Notes under the pieces: generated by a model | Seen by the model: only the letters and a program-made list of their open reading frames with translations | The model's database searches: none | Told to the model about the DNA's origin: nothing | Assembly: GCF_000499845.2 (NCBI RefSeq) | Contig: NC_023758.2 | Span: forward strand, 35,686,608 to 35,750,607 | Length of the DNA: 64,000 bases | From: Phaseolus vulgaris | Lineage: Eukaryota; Streptophyta; Magnoliopsida; Fabales; Fabaceae | Direction: 5' to 3' | In this document: in pieces, positions 41,045 to 54,484 of the stretch | How the letters are laid out: every line of letters starts with the position of its first letter | How positions within the stretch are numbered: position 1 is the first letter of the stretch | Translations under genes and position numbers: made by a program

Positions 41045-41405
41045 TTTTTATCAGCAAATAAAGATGGAATAACATTAACCACTTAAAGGTGGTTCAACCC
41101 TTATACATACCTATATAAGACCTAATTTCTGTGGTCTCTCAAACCATCAAAAAGAGAGTCAAAAATAATCTACCACTATAAATCTCCTACCATCTCAAAA
41201 CAAACCCATTACAATACATAACATTACAAAATTGCAAGAAGTGAACGAAAGGATCAATGGAAGTGGCCGACGATACTCTTAACCACGCAGAACATTGACC
41301 CCAAACAAGCTAGACAATTCTACAATTAAAGAGTAAATGACTAGTAGATTCCTCCTTCAACCTGAAAAAATAGCAAACTAAACCGTCAGTCGTCATCCGT
41401 CGCCC
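41045..41405 (-). mobile_element. LINE 3' end fragment, degenerate
   Basis: The minus strand gives EESTSHLLFNCRIV then LVWGQCSAWLRVSSATSI, the same zf-RVT tail region as at 1805-2490 but a diverged subfamily. It ends in the A/T-rich tail at 41041-41060. Confidence 0.65.
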
Positions 41406-42783
41406 TGCAGTAAACATTTTTAACCATTTTTAAAATTCATTTTATTACTCATTTGAACTGGTAAAAATGTTTCTTTGACCTTCTTCATCTCTCTTATTAT
41501 ATCTGTGTGGTTTTTGTTATTAGAAGCTTCTTGATTGCATCCTTTTCTTGTTGACTTGTGAGTACAAATGTTCGGGCGGCTACAAAAATCATAACCTCAA
41601 TTTTCATAGTTTTCCACGAATTGACAATTAAATAATTTCATAATTCTGAACTTTTAATTTAAAAATTAATTTTCTCTTTTATTACATTTTTTTTTATCAG
41701 CAATAAATCTCTTTTATTACATTATTCGTCATGTTTACTTTTCTTTTCTTTCATCTTCTTCTTCTTCTTTTATGATATATTTTTCTTCTTTTTCTTACTC
41801 CCAATCACGCTTTCCGTGTATTCAAAGTGTATAGTATTTTAGGAGATTAAAAAAAAATATTTAATTAGCTAATATGTATATGAAGAATGTAATTAATATT
41901 TTTAATTTCACAAAAAATAATGTGTTGCTTTTAGTGTATTTTTTTAATCAGTTAGTCATTCACTCGTAATAACAGTCCTATAGAATTTTTAACGCAGAAT
42001 AATTTTTTTGAAACGATATCTAATTTGGAACAAATTAGTTTTTCTAAAATATCATATGACGGGAGCGATGGTAGACACTAAAAAATATCGACTCCTTTTT
42101 ATTTTATCCAAAGTAATTAATAGTAAATGAGTTATTAATTAGTAGGTTATGATTATATTTTTTTCTCTAAAACATTTTTACCCTTTTTTTTGTCTCTCAA
42201 TATACAAAATAAACATCATTATTTAACCAAAAATTTCTGTAAGAACAAATGATTTAGTAGTAATTAGACATCATTAACTAGTTTGTTTGAACTCATAAAA
42301 AACTATTTTTGTAGTCATATATCGACGTAAGGGTTACGAGTATGAATGATATCTATATAGCTGGCTCAACTTGCTTAATTCCTGAACTACTTCTGATTCA
42401 TAATTCATAATTCATAAAATTTCCTTAACTATTTTTCAACTATATAATTGAGTTTCGAACCTAACAAGGAATTTAGGGCACAAATTATTCGCTTATTTAA
42501 GCTTAAAATCTATTCGGATACAAACAGAAAAAACATGCACCTCAATATCTGTCATGAACAGACGTTTCGATCTGAATTATGTTATACAATAGGATACTGC
42601 TATAATTCTTTTATTGCTTAATTAAGTTTTATACTGCTTACTTTAAAAATTATTGTTATCCTATTATTATTTTAGTTAGTTAATATTATATTTTATATTA
42701 AAAAAAACACAAAAAATAAACTGTTCTTAGTGATGAGTATAGTTAAAAATAAAAGAAAATTAGGGTAGCAAAAGAAATTAAAG
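41406..42783. other. Downstream flank of the GA2ox gene, no gene recognised
   Basis: AT-rich with no recognised element or coding stretch. Confidence 0.5.
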
Positions 42784-42789
42784 TTTATT
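42784..42789 (-). terminator. Canonical poly(A) signal of the GA2ox gene
   Basis: AATAAA on the minus strand, about 75 bases beyond the GA2ox stop codon. This is a plausible distance for a plant near-upstream element, but cleavage cannot be seen. Confidence 0.5.
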
Positions 42790-42863
42790 AAATATGCAAC
42801 ATATAAAAAGTTGATTCAAGAGTTGCATTCGGCATAAAATTGTATCTAAAAAATACTATAATG

Positions 42864-44481
<1,618 letters not shown>

Positions 44482-44685
44482 GGTGGTCTTAGTAGTTGCC
44501 AATGCTAGCTATCAGCAAAAGGAACACACTAAGAAAAAAGTGAGAGAGAGAGTGAGAGAGGAATGATGTGAAGAGTGAGAATTGTGATGAGAATGGGAAT
44601 GAGAATTGTAATGCATGAAGGGTGAAGAAAGGAGAGGCGTTACGAACTATAGAGACAGCCATCTGGCTCTCATTGTCTTCCTGGC

Positions 44686-44692
44686 ATTTATA
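44686..44692 (-). promoter_or_regulatory. TATA box of the GA2ox gene
   Basis: TATAAAT on the minus strand, about 205 bases before the ATG. The leader between is CT-rich (minus strand), with a CTCTCACTCTCTCTC run at about 44540-44560. Confidence 0.6.
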
Positions 44693-44699
44693 CTATCGA

Positions 44700-45098
44700 C
44701 CCACACATGTAAAATAATTGTCTTTTTTTTTTCTTTTCCTTTTCAAAATTAAAAACTCACGTCTCTTTTTAAAATTTGTATATTATATAAACAAGGAGAC
44801 AATATTACTTACACTATTGAAGTTTAATGAAATTGTTTTAATCTTCTCCTTTTTAACGTTATTATCTTCTTTAATTTTTCTACAAAAAAAAAGACCCTTT
44901 TAATATATGTAATGAATTTTAAAAAAATACATATAAAATCAATTTAAATAAAATTACTAAAAGTGTGATTTTTTTTTGGTTTTTTCATCCATTAGGGGCA
45001 ATTTCACATTCTAATTAAAAAATTAAAATTATCAAAATAGATAAATTTAACACGGTTAAAATCTGATTATACTTAAATTGTAGAAACTTGACACGATA
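44700..45098. other. Immediate upstream region of GA2ox, no element identified
   Basis: Very AT-rich. I could not recognise specific regulatory elements with confidence. Confidence 0.45.
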
Positions 45099-45458
45099 CT
45101 CACAACAAAAAACAATAACTAAAAAAAACTTAAGTGAGAGTATGGTATATTATACCGATTGGGCTATCTAACTGGTATAATATACACTTTCTAGAACAAA
45201 AACTAAAATTACTTTTAATATTTAACTGTTGGCAAAATATATTACATCGATTGGATAGACTAACTGGTGTAATACACATCTAACAAAAAAAGTTTTAAAA
45301 AAATATAAGTCTTAGACCAGTCTATTACACCGGTTGGGTCATCCAACCGGTGTAATATGTATCAAATATTTACAAAAATGTCACCGTGTTTTTTGTTTAC
45401 ATCGATTCTCGTTTGACCGATCTAGAAAGTGATTGTAGTATGCGTTTTCTGCACTAGT
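45099..45458. mobile_element. Palindrome-array element with a CACTAGTGCAGAAAACGC-type end
   Basis: The right end (reverse strand) reads CACTAGTGCAGAAAACGCA, a CACTA-like terminus. The left end (about 45099, CTCACAACAAAAAAC) is only weakly similar. Inside are three units, each an imperfect to perfect palindrome: about 45148-45185, 45239-45276 and 45323-45357. The last has 15-nt perfect arms TATTACACCGGTTGG and CCAACCGGTGTAATA around a 5-nt loop. No coding sequence. Confidence 0.55.
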
Positions 45459-45839
45459 GTAAACATTCTAGTTGTAGTATTATAATTAGTTAATTAGTTA
45501 TAAAAATGTATGCAAAACAACATTTATTTTCGTATCACTTCATCTTGAAAGTTATCTTTACTGTGATAACATCAACTTCCTGTTAATCGACAACCCATAA
45601 TTGTATTAAAGTTTACTCAGTCTACTTGTCGAGTAAAATAAGTGAGACTTAAACAATTTCACCACCAATGACCTTTTCTCTAGACCATCATTAATACACT
45701 ATAAAAAAACACATTTTCCAACATACTTTAATTATTAAAACTTTTTACTATTTATCCCTCCTTAAACTAGAGATTTAATGTACACGTTATACTAAAAATA
45801 CGAGAATATTTGATATGGTAGAAGTCTTCCAAGAAAAGA

Positions 45840-46117
45840 CACTACAAAAAAATCATTACATAAAAACTTATTTTAGAGATCAAAATAATTAGTTACTATA
45901 TTAATTAAATTAGAGACTATTTTATAAACTAAAAAAATTATTGGTATTTAAAGTAATTTCTATTATTAATAAAAATGTATAAAATAGTTTCTAAATTGTT
46001 ATCTAACTATTAGCAACCAAGGATTTAGTTACTAACTACTTTATATTTTAAATTAGTCTCTATTAGTCTTTTAGAGACTAATTTAAAATTTAAAATATTA
46101 GTAGCTAAAATCTTAAT
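45840..46117. mobile_element. CACTA-type MITE, right part lost
   Basis: The left end CACTACAAAAAAATC at 45840 starts a typical copy. The inner inverted pair (TTTAAATTAGTCTCTATTAG against TTTTAGAGACTAATTTAAAA, 46055-46095) is preserved. The element runs into LINE sequence at about 46118 and its right terminus was not found. Confidence 0.6.
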
Positions 46118-46345
46118 AGCTTTATCTTATCAACAATAAAGATTATATACATATGAACAACTTCAGAGGTGATTCAACCTTTATACATCGAAATAGGAAA
46201 AACCTCTAACACCTTCCAAACAGCTATTACAAATACTAAAAATACTAAACCTGACAAAAACAAATTCCATCACCAATCTAAATCAAGTTAAGACATACCA
46301 GAGGGTCGAGACACCAATCAGAGAAAGAAAAGCAAGTATTCTTTT
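46118..46345 (-). mobile_element. Short LINE 3' tail fragment
   Basis: Related to the other minus-strand LINE tails: GACACCAATCAGAGAAAGAA (46310) parallels 2037 and 30130, and the A/T-rich tail with GAACAACTTCAGAGGTGATT (46155) parallels 41070. It adjoins the truncated MITE. Confidence 0.6.
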
Positions 46346-46494
46346 CTTCTTTTTGCACTAGTTATTAGATATTTTCATTAATAGGAGAGTGTATATATGA
46401 ATCATGCAATGACCTACAATGTAATATCGTTTTCACTTGCTTTTTTAATTGAAACTTTGGAAGGCCACTCCGTTTAACGTCTTCTCCTACTCCC

Positions 46495-47135
46495 TCTTTG
46501 ATTTACGAATGCGGTTTTACCTTTAGCCGCATTCATAAATCCTTTTTTACCCTAAATTTTGAAGCGCGCCACACACAATTTCATACTTTCTTTCTCATCT
46601 TTGCCTTCGTCTCGCGTTCGCACCTTGAGTTCCTCTCCTTCTGCTGCATCTACATTCCATTTGTGTCAATGTAAGTTTCTTGAGCTCTCTTTCTTCCTCT
46701 TCATCTTCACAAATATATGCATAGATGTTTTCGTTTTTCTTATATATGTTTTTTTCCTTGCATTGGTGGTCTCGAAGTATTGTTTCGTTTTTTTCATTGT
46801 CTCCGTGCGTTCTTGTGGGCTTTTTGGTTTGCTCCATCGCTGTTCCCTGTCTGTCGCCGCTTTTGCTGCTGCCACCGTTGTTGACGCTCCCGTGACTCTT
46901 CATCAATGTTACCTTCACACAAGATTGATTGACGATGTTTTAAAATTTTAAATTTTTTTTAATGATTTGGCATATACAAGTGCGACTAAAACAAATAGTC
47001 GCACTTGTAAATGGTATTTATAAATGCGGCTATATAGCCACATTTGTATTTCTTGATTTACAAGTGCGTGTTGATCAAATGCGGCTATAAAGCTGCATTT
47101 ATAAATTCAAAATAACCACACTTGTTTTATGTTTT
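46495..47135. repeat. Repeat with GCGGCT/AGCCGC and GCGACT/AGTCGC hairpins
   Basis: Several hairpins share the theme 'aagtgcggcta ... tagccgcactt'. A perfect 13-nt-arm pair lies at 46976-46988 and 46996-47008 (ACAAGTGCGACTA / TAGTCGCACTTGT). Others lie at 46508-46535 and 47030-47110. A 130-codon open frame (46559-46951) lies between; it is rich in S, F and V and shows no known domain, so I do not call it a gene. Confidence 0.55.
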
Positions 47136-47430
47136 TGCCCCACTAAAAAATTAGATCTTTCTTATTTCTATAGAATTAAGGTCTCATATCATGAATAATA
47201 AGAAACGTTTTCTTAATAACTTCAAACATTGCAACTATTCAGAGTATAAAAAAAACACAATTTAAAAAAAGTTTACTCTCAGACTGGATTATAGTTGTCG
47301 AAGTGGCTATTTTTAATAAGTGTGTAAGTAAATACTTGTCTTTCTTTAAGGAAGCAATTGTGGTTTAAATAAATAAAAAATTGAATAATCCCATCTCGAA
47401 ATACTTAGGTTATCGGTTTACTTTTGTGAA

Positions 47431-48111
47431 CACTAAAGAAAACATTAAATAAAAAAAATTTAAAGATAAAAAATAATTAATCACTATATATATTAATTAA
47501 TTAGATACTATTTTATAGACTAAAATAATAATTGGTATTTAAAGTAGTTTTTATTATCAATAAAATTTATAAATTAGTTTCAAAATCTGTATCTAAGCTA
47601 CCAAAGTTTTAGCTACCAACTAATTTAGATTATAAAATTAGTTGTTAAAATCTTGGTAGCAATTAGATATCAATGTTGGTTTGAGCAGCCAATTACCTTA
47701 CATGATTTTGCAGCTAAGTATATCTGAAATAAAACTTCTTAATAGTTGGTTCTTCATGTATTTATTAGTGGATGAAGGTTTTGGAGGAACTTTTTCATGA
47801 TATTGGTTTTTGGAAAGAGTATGTAGTTTTCTTGAGTTTTGTAGGTTTGGTTGGAGGTCATCTTTGTTAGACCTTCTATTTGTTATGGGATTGGAGCACC
47901 CCTCAAGTTTTTCACATTAATTTATTTATTATTTTTTGATAAAAAAAATCAATTAGCTAATTAGATACTAATAGAAATTAGTTTATAAATTTTAAAACTA
48001 CTTTAGATACCAAAATTTTTTTAATCTATAAATTAGTATCTAATTTAATCAATATAGTAACTAGGTATTTTTTGTCTCTAAAAATGGTTTCTATTTAATG
48101 ATTTTTTAGTG
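47431..48111. mobile_element. CACTA-type MITE split by a LINE fragment
   Basis: The ends are CACTAAAGAAAACATT (47431) and AATGATTTTTTAGTG (to 48111). The two arms pair as in the intact family members once the LINE insertion at 47675-47958 is removed. No 3-bp target duplication is preserved. Confidence 0.7.
47675..47958 (+). mobile_element. 5'-truncated LINE 3' end inserted into a MITE
   Basis: The plus strand includes the phrase IGAPLKFFTLIYLLFFDKK-like (with lesions), ending in an A-rich tail GATAAAAAAAATC. An imperfect target duplication of about 14 bp, AATTAGATATCAAT (47661-47674) against AATTAGATACTAAT (47959-47972), flanks it, as expected for target-primed insertion. Confidence 0.65.
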
Positions 48112-48489
48112 ATGTGTTTTTATAATTCGATTCTCTTGTAAAATAACACTTATTTTACTTTATTTTTAAAATACATATATCTTTTTGCCTCTTTGATAGG
48201 CAATCATGAAAAGGGGAAGTAGTGTTTTTATAATGTCTATTATATAATCGACGTAGCAGAATAATATATAAACCACTAACGTAAAAACAAGGTCCTCTTC
48301 TTGACAACTGCGTACATGTTCTACATCCATCAAGAAAGATAGTAGAATAGAGTGTTAAAGAAAGTAAAACATTAGATCGTAATTCATCTAATTGAATCTC
48401 CAGAAGGACAATTTATCATAAAGAAAAAAAATAGAATGATTCATTTTATATCGTTACAAAACTCTAAAAAGTAATGTCTCATAAAAAAA

Positions 48490-49870
48490 AGGTACACATA
48501 TTGATGGAAAATGTGCCTTCATGACCAAATTCTTTTCTTGGATTTTGGAGAGGATTGGTGAAAGCTTCAATGGATGAGATGAATAAGGATGGTTCATATA
48601 AAACTATGGATTTCTTGAAGATGCATGATAGGTAGGGAGAGTGATTGGTTGGGTCATATCACTTGAGCTAGGTAAAGAAGAAGATTAAAATGTTTATCCT
48701 GAAGAGACAAGACAAGGGAGTGAGAAAAGCTAGCAACTTTGGCAGCAATTTCACTCATTCATTAATTTTAGAAAAATTAGAGTCAAGCACCTCAATTTAT
48801 AGGAGAGAGGGTTGAACATTTTGGAGCCAAAATTTGAAAATTCAAAATAAAACTCTCCAATGAGAAGGTGTCATGTGGAGTGATGCTTTCCATGCTGAAC
48901 TCACATCTTCCATGCTAAATCCTCTTCACTCCTACATTACAATAAAATCATGAAATAGAAACCAATTCTTAGAGACCAAAATAATTAGTTACAATAGGAA
49001 CTAAAATATAGACCATTTTAGAAACTAACAAAAAAATTGGTTTCTAGATTAGTTTCTATTATTTTCTATTATTGTTAAATAGTTTCTAAATCGGTATCTA
49101 ATTAGCAACTAAGGTTTTAATTACCAATTATTTAGTTTCTAAATTTGGTAGCAAAAACTTTGGTTGCTAATTAGATACCAATTTAGAAACTATTTAATAA
49201 TAATAGAAAATAATATAAATTAATTTAGAAACCAAATTTCTTTTTAGTTTCTAAAACGGTCTCTAATTTAGTTTCTATTGTAACTAATTATTTTGGTTTC
49301 TACAAATTGGTTTCTATTTCGTGATTTTCTTGTAGTGCTAGGTTGCCATGTGGATGTCCATGTACTCCATGCCAAGGTAATTTTCGTCCTCCAATATACC
49401 CTAGATGTTTTAAGGTTATATTGGGCTCAAAGAAATCCAATTGTTACCCTAACTAGTCACTTTTAACCCTAACTAGACATATTTTACTATTGGCCCAAAT
49501 ACAAGCCCAAAAACCCATGCTACTTGGCCCAAATATTTGGTCCAATTTTTGTATGCTACTAGGTACAATACATGGCCCATGAAATCCTAAACAACTTTAT
49601 ACAATTTATTTAAGCTAAAGCTTGACCCAAAAATATTGTTGACTAGTTAGCAGAAACTCAGTCTTCTTGTGTTTTTTTGACCAAAACTCTAGTTTATGTT
49701 TTGATGAGTTGGAAGTATTCTTGGATATGTTTGTACATTCCTTTACCCTAGATTTTTCCTCTTGATTGGACCAACAAAAATAAACAAAAGTCCAATTAGA
49801 CCCATATTTATAACTAAATCAATAAACAACATCTAGGTCTTCATCCTCCTTGTTATATGGTTATGTGTGG
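48490..49870. other. LTR-like unclassified sequence containing a younger MITE
   Basis: Outside the MITE at 48935-49337 the text (ATTTATAGGAGAGAGGGTTG, TTGGGCTCAAAGAAATCC, repeated 'accctaactag') resembles in style 18130-18960 and legume retrotransposon LTRs. Ends were not found, and no coding sequence is present. Confidence 0.35.
48935..49337. mobile_element. Nearly intact CACTA-type MITE, 403 bp
   Basis: The right end TGATTTTCTTGTAGTG is perfect and the left end CATTACAATAAAATCATG is slightly changed. A 3-bp target duplication CTA flanks it (48932-48934 and 49338-49340). The two roughly 190-bp halves are inverted repeats of each other, so the whole element folds into one hairpin. It is very similar to 52236-52639. 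Confidence 0.85.
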
Positions 49871-49901
49871 TTGGGAGCTCTCTCATCACATGTCCTTTTA
49901 T

Positions 49902-49922
49902 TTATATATATATATATATATA
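49902..49922. repeat. (TA)n microsatellite
   Basis: About 10 TA units in AT-rich sequence. Confidence 0.85.
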
Positions 49923-50283
49923 GATTTTGTTTTAATTTTTAATATAATGTAGTTCTTCGAAAACTATTAAATTTTTATATTATGCTTTTAAACGAGGAAT
50001 GGTAAGAAGAAGAAAGGAGCATACATAACCTTGTTGGATTTCCATCTGTGTCTTAATTCTTATTCCATTCTTGCTAAATTCATAATTAGTAACCAATTTT
50101 ATATAACCTTGTATATTTTGTGCCTATAGGTTAATAAACCTTTATGTAGTATTTTTTAGGTTGTAGCAAGTGTAGTTTTGGTTAGTTGTTTTACGTAGGT
50201 ACACATTTTTATGTAACTATTGTATTTGAGTTATTATTTGGTTTATAAATTAGGGATTTTGACATGTTAGTAAAACTGTTAGG

Positions 50284-50314
<31 letters not shown>

Positions 50315-52235
50315 CTTGATGCAGTTTTTAAAGATAAAATTGTAAATAAATATTTGAAACTAATATTATCTCATATGCAAAAATATTATGTTAGCAAATT
50401 TGAGATGAAATATCCATGAAACATTACTTATGACTTGTCTTTTAACATGATTTTCGTTTAGATTATTGATAGAGCAAACCAACAATGTGAGAAGAAAAAA
50501 AACTAAAAAGAAAGTGATGCATATAGATAATGGTATGAGAAATAAAATATCAAATAATATTTTTATCATAAACCATTTAAATTTTACTAGACATCGTAGG
50601 CTGAATTATTTTTCAATAAATTAGTTAGGATTTAAAATTAATAATAATAATAATAATAATGATAATGGTAATGGTAATGATGGAAAAATATGTGTATATA
50701 ATTATTAAATATGAAATAATATAATAAGCATAATAATATAAAAATTGTATCTAGAAAATATGCATAAATTAGTGGTACGCAATGTGTTTACTATTTTACA
50801 TAACACAATCGATTCTAAATTTGTGTTGTCATAAAACAAATATTATACTGGAAGGGTTAAAAAAAGTAATATCCTGAGTATAAGTACAATAGATGAAATA
50901 CTGATACCAGGAGGGTACAATAGAAGAAGAAAGTTATAAGTACAGAGAAAAATATCATGAGAACAAGCAAAGAAAGGACAATACCAAAATTAGCCAAACA
51001 GCAGCAAAACATACCAATTCAACCTTTTTGTACTCGTCAAAATGTTTTTTCTCTTCTTGTTCCAACCCATTTCTCACTTTATTAAAGAGTTAGATCTTTC
51101 ATTTCTCTATATGATATTAACTAATATAATGTTTTATGTTATTGTAATGATATATAATAGCAAAAATACATGTTATGGCGAATATGTATGCTTTTTTTAT
51201 GATTATATTTTATTTTAATAAATGAAAATTTAATATGTTGTATAATACTTCATAGTATTTAGTGTGTTATATTAATAATCAAAAATCAATATTAATGACA
51301 AATAAATAGTATTATTGTATAGAAATAAACTATAAGATCAAGTAGGTTAATTATCTTGTATTGACTTTTGAAGGTTAATAAGGTTGATGATAGTCTCTCA
51401 CTAAGATCATGTATATATGTTAATTCTCTAGTATTTTGAAATTTATTTTTCACTTGATGTGAACTTCGTCAGTATTAAATAAAATCTACTTTTAATATTA
51501 ATTTAATTTATATCAGTGTATTCTATTAACGGTTCTTTTTTAAAAAGATTAGTTTGTAGTAAGCACTTTAATTATTACCTTTTTCAACAAACAAACAAAA
51601 ATAGTAAGCACTTTTATTATTATCTTCTTCAACAAACAAATAGACAGAGACTAAAACTCTATATTAACTTTTCACTTAATTTTTAATATTTTTTTTTACT
51701 TGTTCTTGTTCCTACATAGGTTTTCATGTGTTGTGAATTTCACTCACCATGAACTCATGTTTCCGCAAGCTTTAGAGTTTTTATTTTTATTTTTTATGAA
51801 GTTTTGAGTTTCCAAATATTTTTATGAATTTATCAAGATTCTTTCAATCTTTTAAAGTTCACATAAGTGTGAAGTTCATATAATTTTTTTTGTGGTACGA
51901 CTTTTAGAGACAACGTGTATTTTTCTTGAAGAAACCATGTATTTGTGCAGATAACCAAAAGTAAAGATTATTAGATAACCAAAAAGTGATTATATGTACT
52001 TGTTTTGAGTAAAAAATATAATAAAAGTACTTGTAATCAAATTTTGACTATAAAACTTTTTGTTATTGACTTTGAAGAATAGACGTAATCCAAATTAAGA
52101 CTAAACCAATATAAAACAACATGTGAACTACTCCTTTCAATTACATTGATTCTACCAATGTTAATCATTACAAAACATTATTTGTGAAAAAAATTGTAAA
52201 TTATTTTTGTGAAAAACAGGAAATAGTATAAGAAA
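49923..52235. other. AT-rich intergenic sequence, no gene recognised
   Basis: Contains a (TA)n run at 50287-50314 and a short AAT/GAT run at 50640-50680. No coding stretch or element end could be supported. Confidence 0.5.
50287..50314. repeat. (TA)n microsatellite
   Basis: About 14 TA units. Confidence 0.85.
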
Positions 52236-52639
52236 CACTACAAGAAAATCATGAAATAGAAACCAATTTTTAGAGACCAAAATAATTAGTTACAATAGGA
52301 ACTAAAATAGAGACCATTTTAGAAACTAACAAAAAAATTGATTTCTAAATTAGTTTCTATTATTTTCTATTATTGTTAAATAATTTTTAAATTTTTTATC
52401 TAATTAGCAACTAAGGTTTTAACTACTAATTATTTAGTTTCTAAATTTGGTAGCAAAAACATTGGTTTCTAATTAGAAACCAATTTAGAAACTATTTAAC
52501 AATAATAGAAAATAATATAAACTAATTTAGAAACCAAATTTCTTTTTAGTTTCTAAAATGGTCTCTAATTTAGTTACTATTGCAACTAATTATTTTGGTT
52601 TCTACAAATTGATTTCTATTTCATGATTTTCTTGTAGTG
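52236..52639. mobile_element. Intact CACTA-type MITE, 404 bp
   Basis: The perfect terminal inverted repeats are CACTACAAGAAAATCATGAA and its reverse complement. The halves are near-complementary along their whole length. An AAA triplet on both sides fits a 3-bp target duplication but could be chance. It has no coding capacity. The best-preserved member of the family in this window. Confidence 0.88.
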
Positions 52640-53871
52640 AAATAAGAGTCAACTTGTGTTTTTAAAAAATTGTAGTTTTTCGTTGGTATCATATGTGAAA
52701 TTACTATCAAACCATACAATGATGAATACATCAACAATAATAAAAATAAATCTTGGCAATGTTAGTTTTTACTTTTCATTTCTTATTTAGTTAATTAAGC
52801 AAATAAATAACATGTAAAAAAAATTAGAAAAAAAGAAAAGATACTCAATATTTTTATATTGGTTAATTTGATCACATAAACTATATTTTGATCAACTAGT
52901 CAAGTTCTAGACATACTAACACTGGAAGTACACACAACTATTATTTTTCAGGCACTTTTAACTTGATTTACTTAATTTATTCAAGTATTATTTTTCAAGT
53001 CACTTTTGGTTCAAACAAGTATTCTTTCAACATGTCACTTTTAGCTTAACTCCATTCAAGTAATTTATTTATTTTTCAAATCACTTATAGCTCAAACAAG
53101 TATTCTTTCTCAAATCCACTTCTGATTCAATTAAGTATCATTTTGACAAGACACTACTAACTTTTACAAACACAAGGTTTGAATGATGAAAAGATCATGA
53201 GTTTAGCTCACTAAAGATTATAACCTCTTTTTGACTTATACAAGATTAGGCTTGCACTAATTCTCGTTTAAATGAACATAAACAATATTCTCTATAAAGT
53301 TTGATGCATAATATTTTATCATAATATACTCTCTCTTTTTTATCTCTCAAAACACTCTCTTTCTACTATTAAAATTATAGATTTTATTAACTTTTTTTCT
53401 TAAAAATAAAAATATATTTATAAACTTATATTTTAAATCTCTCAAAAAAAAATTAAAAATTATCTCAGAATCATCACATCAATCAAAACATATATCTATT
53501 CAAACACACTTAATTTCTTTATACTTTCATCTCAAATTCTTACACATTTTTTCCTCAAAGCATTTTTTCCTCAAATCTTTATAAGAGTAAAAATGGAGAG
53601 AGGGTTATAATATCTGAAAAAGAAAAAAAGGTAAAAAAACTATGCCGACAAAGTAATGAATAGGTTACATAAAGTTGCATGACCCCTTCTTCATGCTTGC
53701 TCCAAATTTTGAATTATTGGATTCACATTACTCTCAGTTTGTGATTGACGCACAACACCAAATAAATCACTCAGACATGATTTGATTATGTTTACAGACT
53801 GATAAGATGGTAAAAATTGTCTGCATTCAATAAAAGTTGTATAAAACCAAAAAGTAAAAAAAAAAAGATAG
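52640..53871. other. AT-rich intergenic sequence, no gene recognised
   Basis: Some loosely repeated 'caagtattatttttcaagtcactttt' phrases occur at 52970-53150. Nothing coding. Confidence 0.5.
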
Positions 53872-53881
53872 TAATAGAACC

Positions 53882-54138
53882 GGTTTTTTTATCATGGTTT
53901 TTTTTTTTATCAAAATGGGGTCGGTTAAAAAAAATTATAAATTTAGGCAAGTCATGCCAATTCGGCACGACTTCATATGTAGAAATTGTTCCAATTAGGC
54001 ACGACTTCTGCCCTGTCATACTGAAGTCGTACCAACTTGACACGACTTCTGCTCCGTCATATTGAAGTGGTGCCAACTTGGCACGACTTCCGCCCTGTCA
54101 TACAGAAGTCGTGCCAACTTGACACGACTTCTGCCCCG

Positions 54139-54180
<42 letters not shown>

Positions 54181-54484
54181 TTTTATTATTTATATATTGG
54201 GTAGTAAGTTATGTAATGTTCAAAATTAATTTCTTTTCATCATTACGTGTTTTGTAAAATCATTACTTCCTAATATATAAACAATAAAAAATTATGATGT
54301 GGCAGAAGTCGTGCCAAGTTGGCACGACTTCAGTAGGACATGACAGAAGTCGTGCCTAATTGGGACGACTTCTACATATGAAGTCGTCCCAATTAGGCAT
54401 GACTTGCCTAAATTTGTAATTTTTTTTATAGGAACCCCATTTCGATAAAAACCAAAAATAATAACCCATCATGATAAAAAAACC
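53882..54484. mobile_element. 603-bp MULE-like fold-back element
   Basis: The termini GGTTTTTTTATCATG and CATGATAAAAAAACC are inverted. A perfect 10-bp duplication TAATAGAACC flanks the element (53872-53881 and 54485-54494). Target duplications of 9-11 bp point to the Mutator superfamily. The two halves are inverted copies meeting at a (TA)n centre (54141-54176). The left arm carries extra tandem 41-bp units (GTGCCAACTTGGCACGACTT, then a CTGTCATAC spacer), each itself palindromic. At 54305-54331 there is a perfect 27-nt palindrome centred on one base. No transposase frame. Open frames crossing it are artefacts. Confidence 0.8.

Noticed and set aside
44482..44502. N-terminal extension of GA2ox from an upstream TTG
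   Set aside because: TTG is not a normal plant start; the family begins MVVLS, matching ATG 44481.
46559..46951. 130-codon open frame as a gene
   Set aside because: No recognised domain, sits in hairpin-rich repeat sequence, no promoter or splice evidence. Kept only as a finding.
53792..54076. Open frames across the palindromic element
   Set aside because: Products of 41-bp palindromic repeats; both strands open for the same reason.
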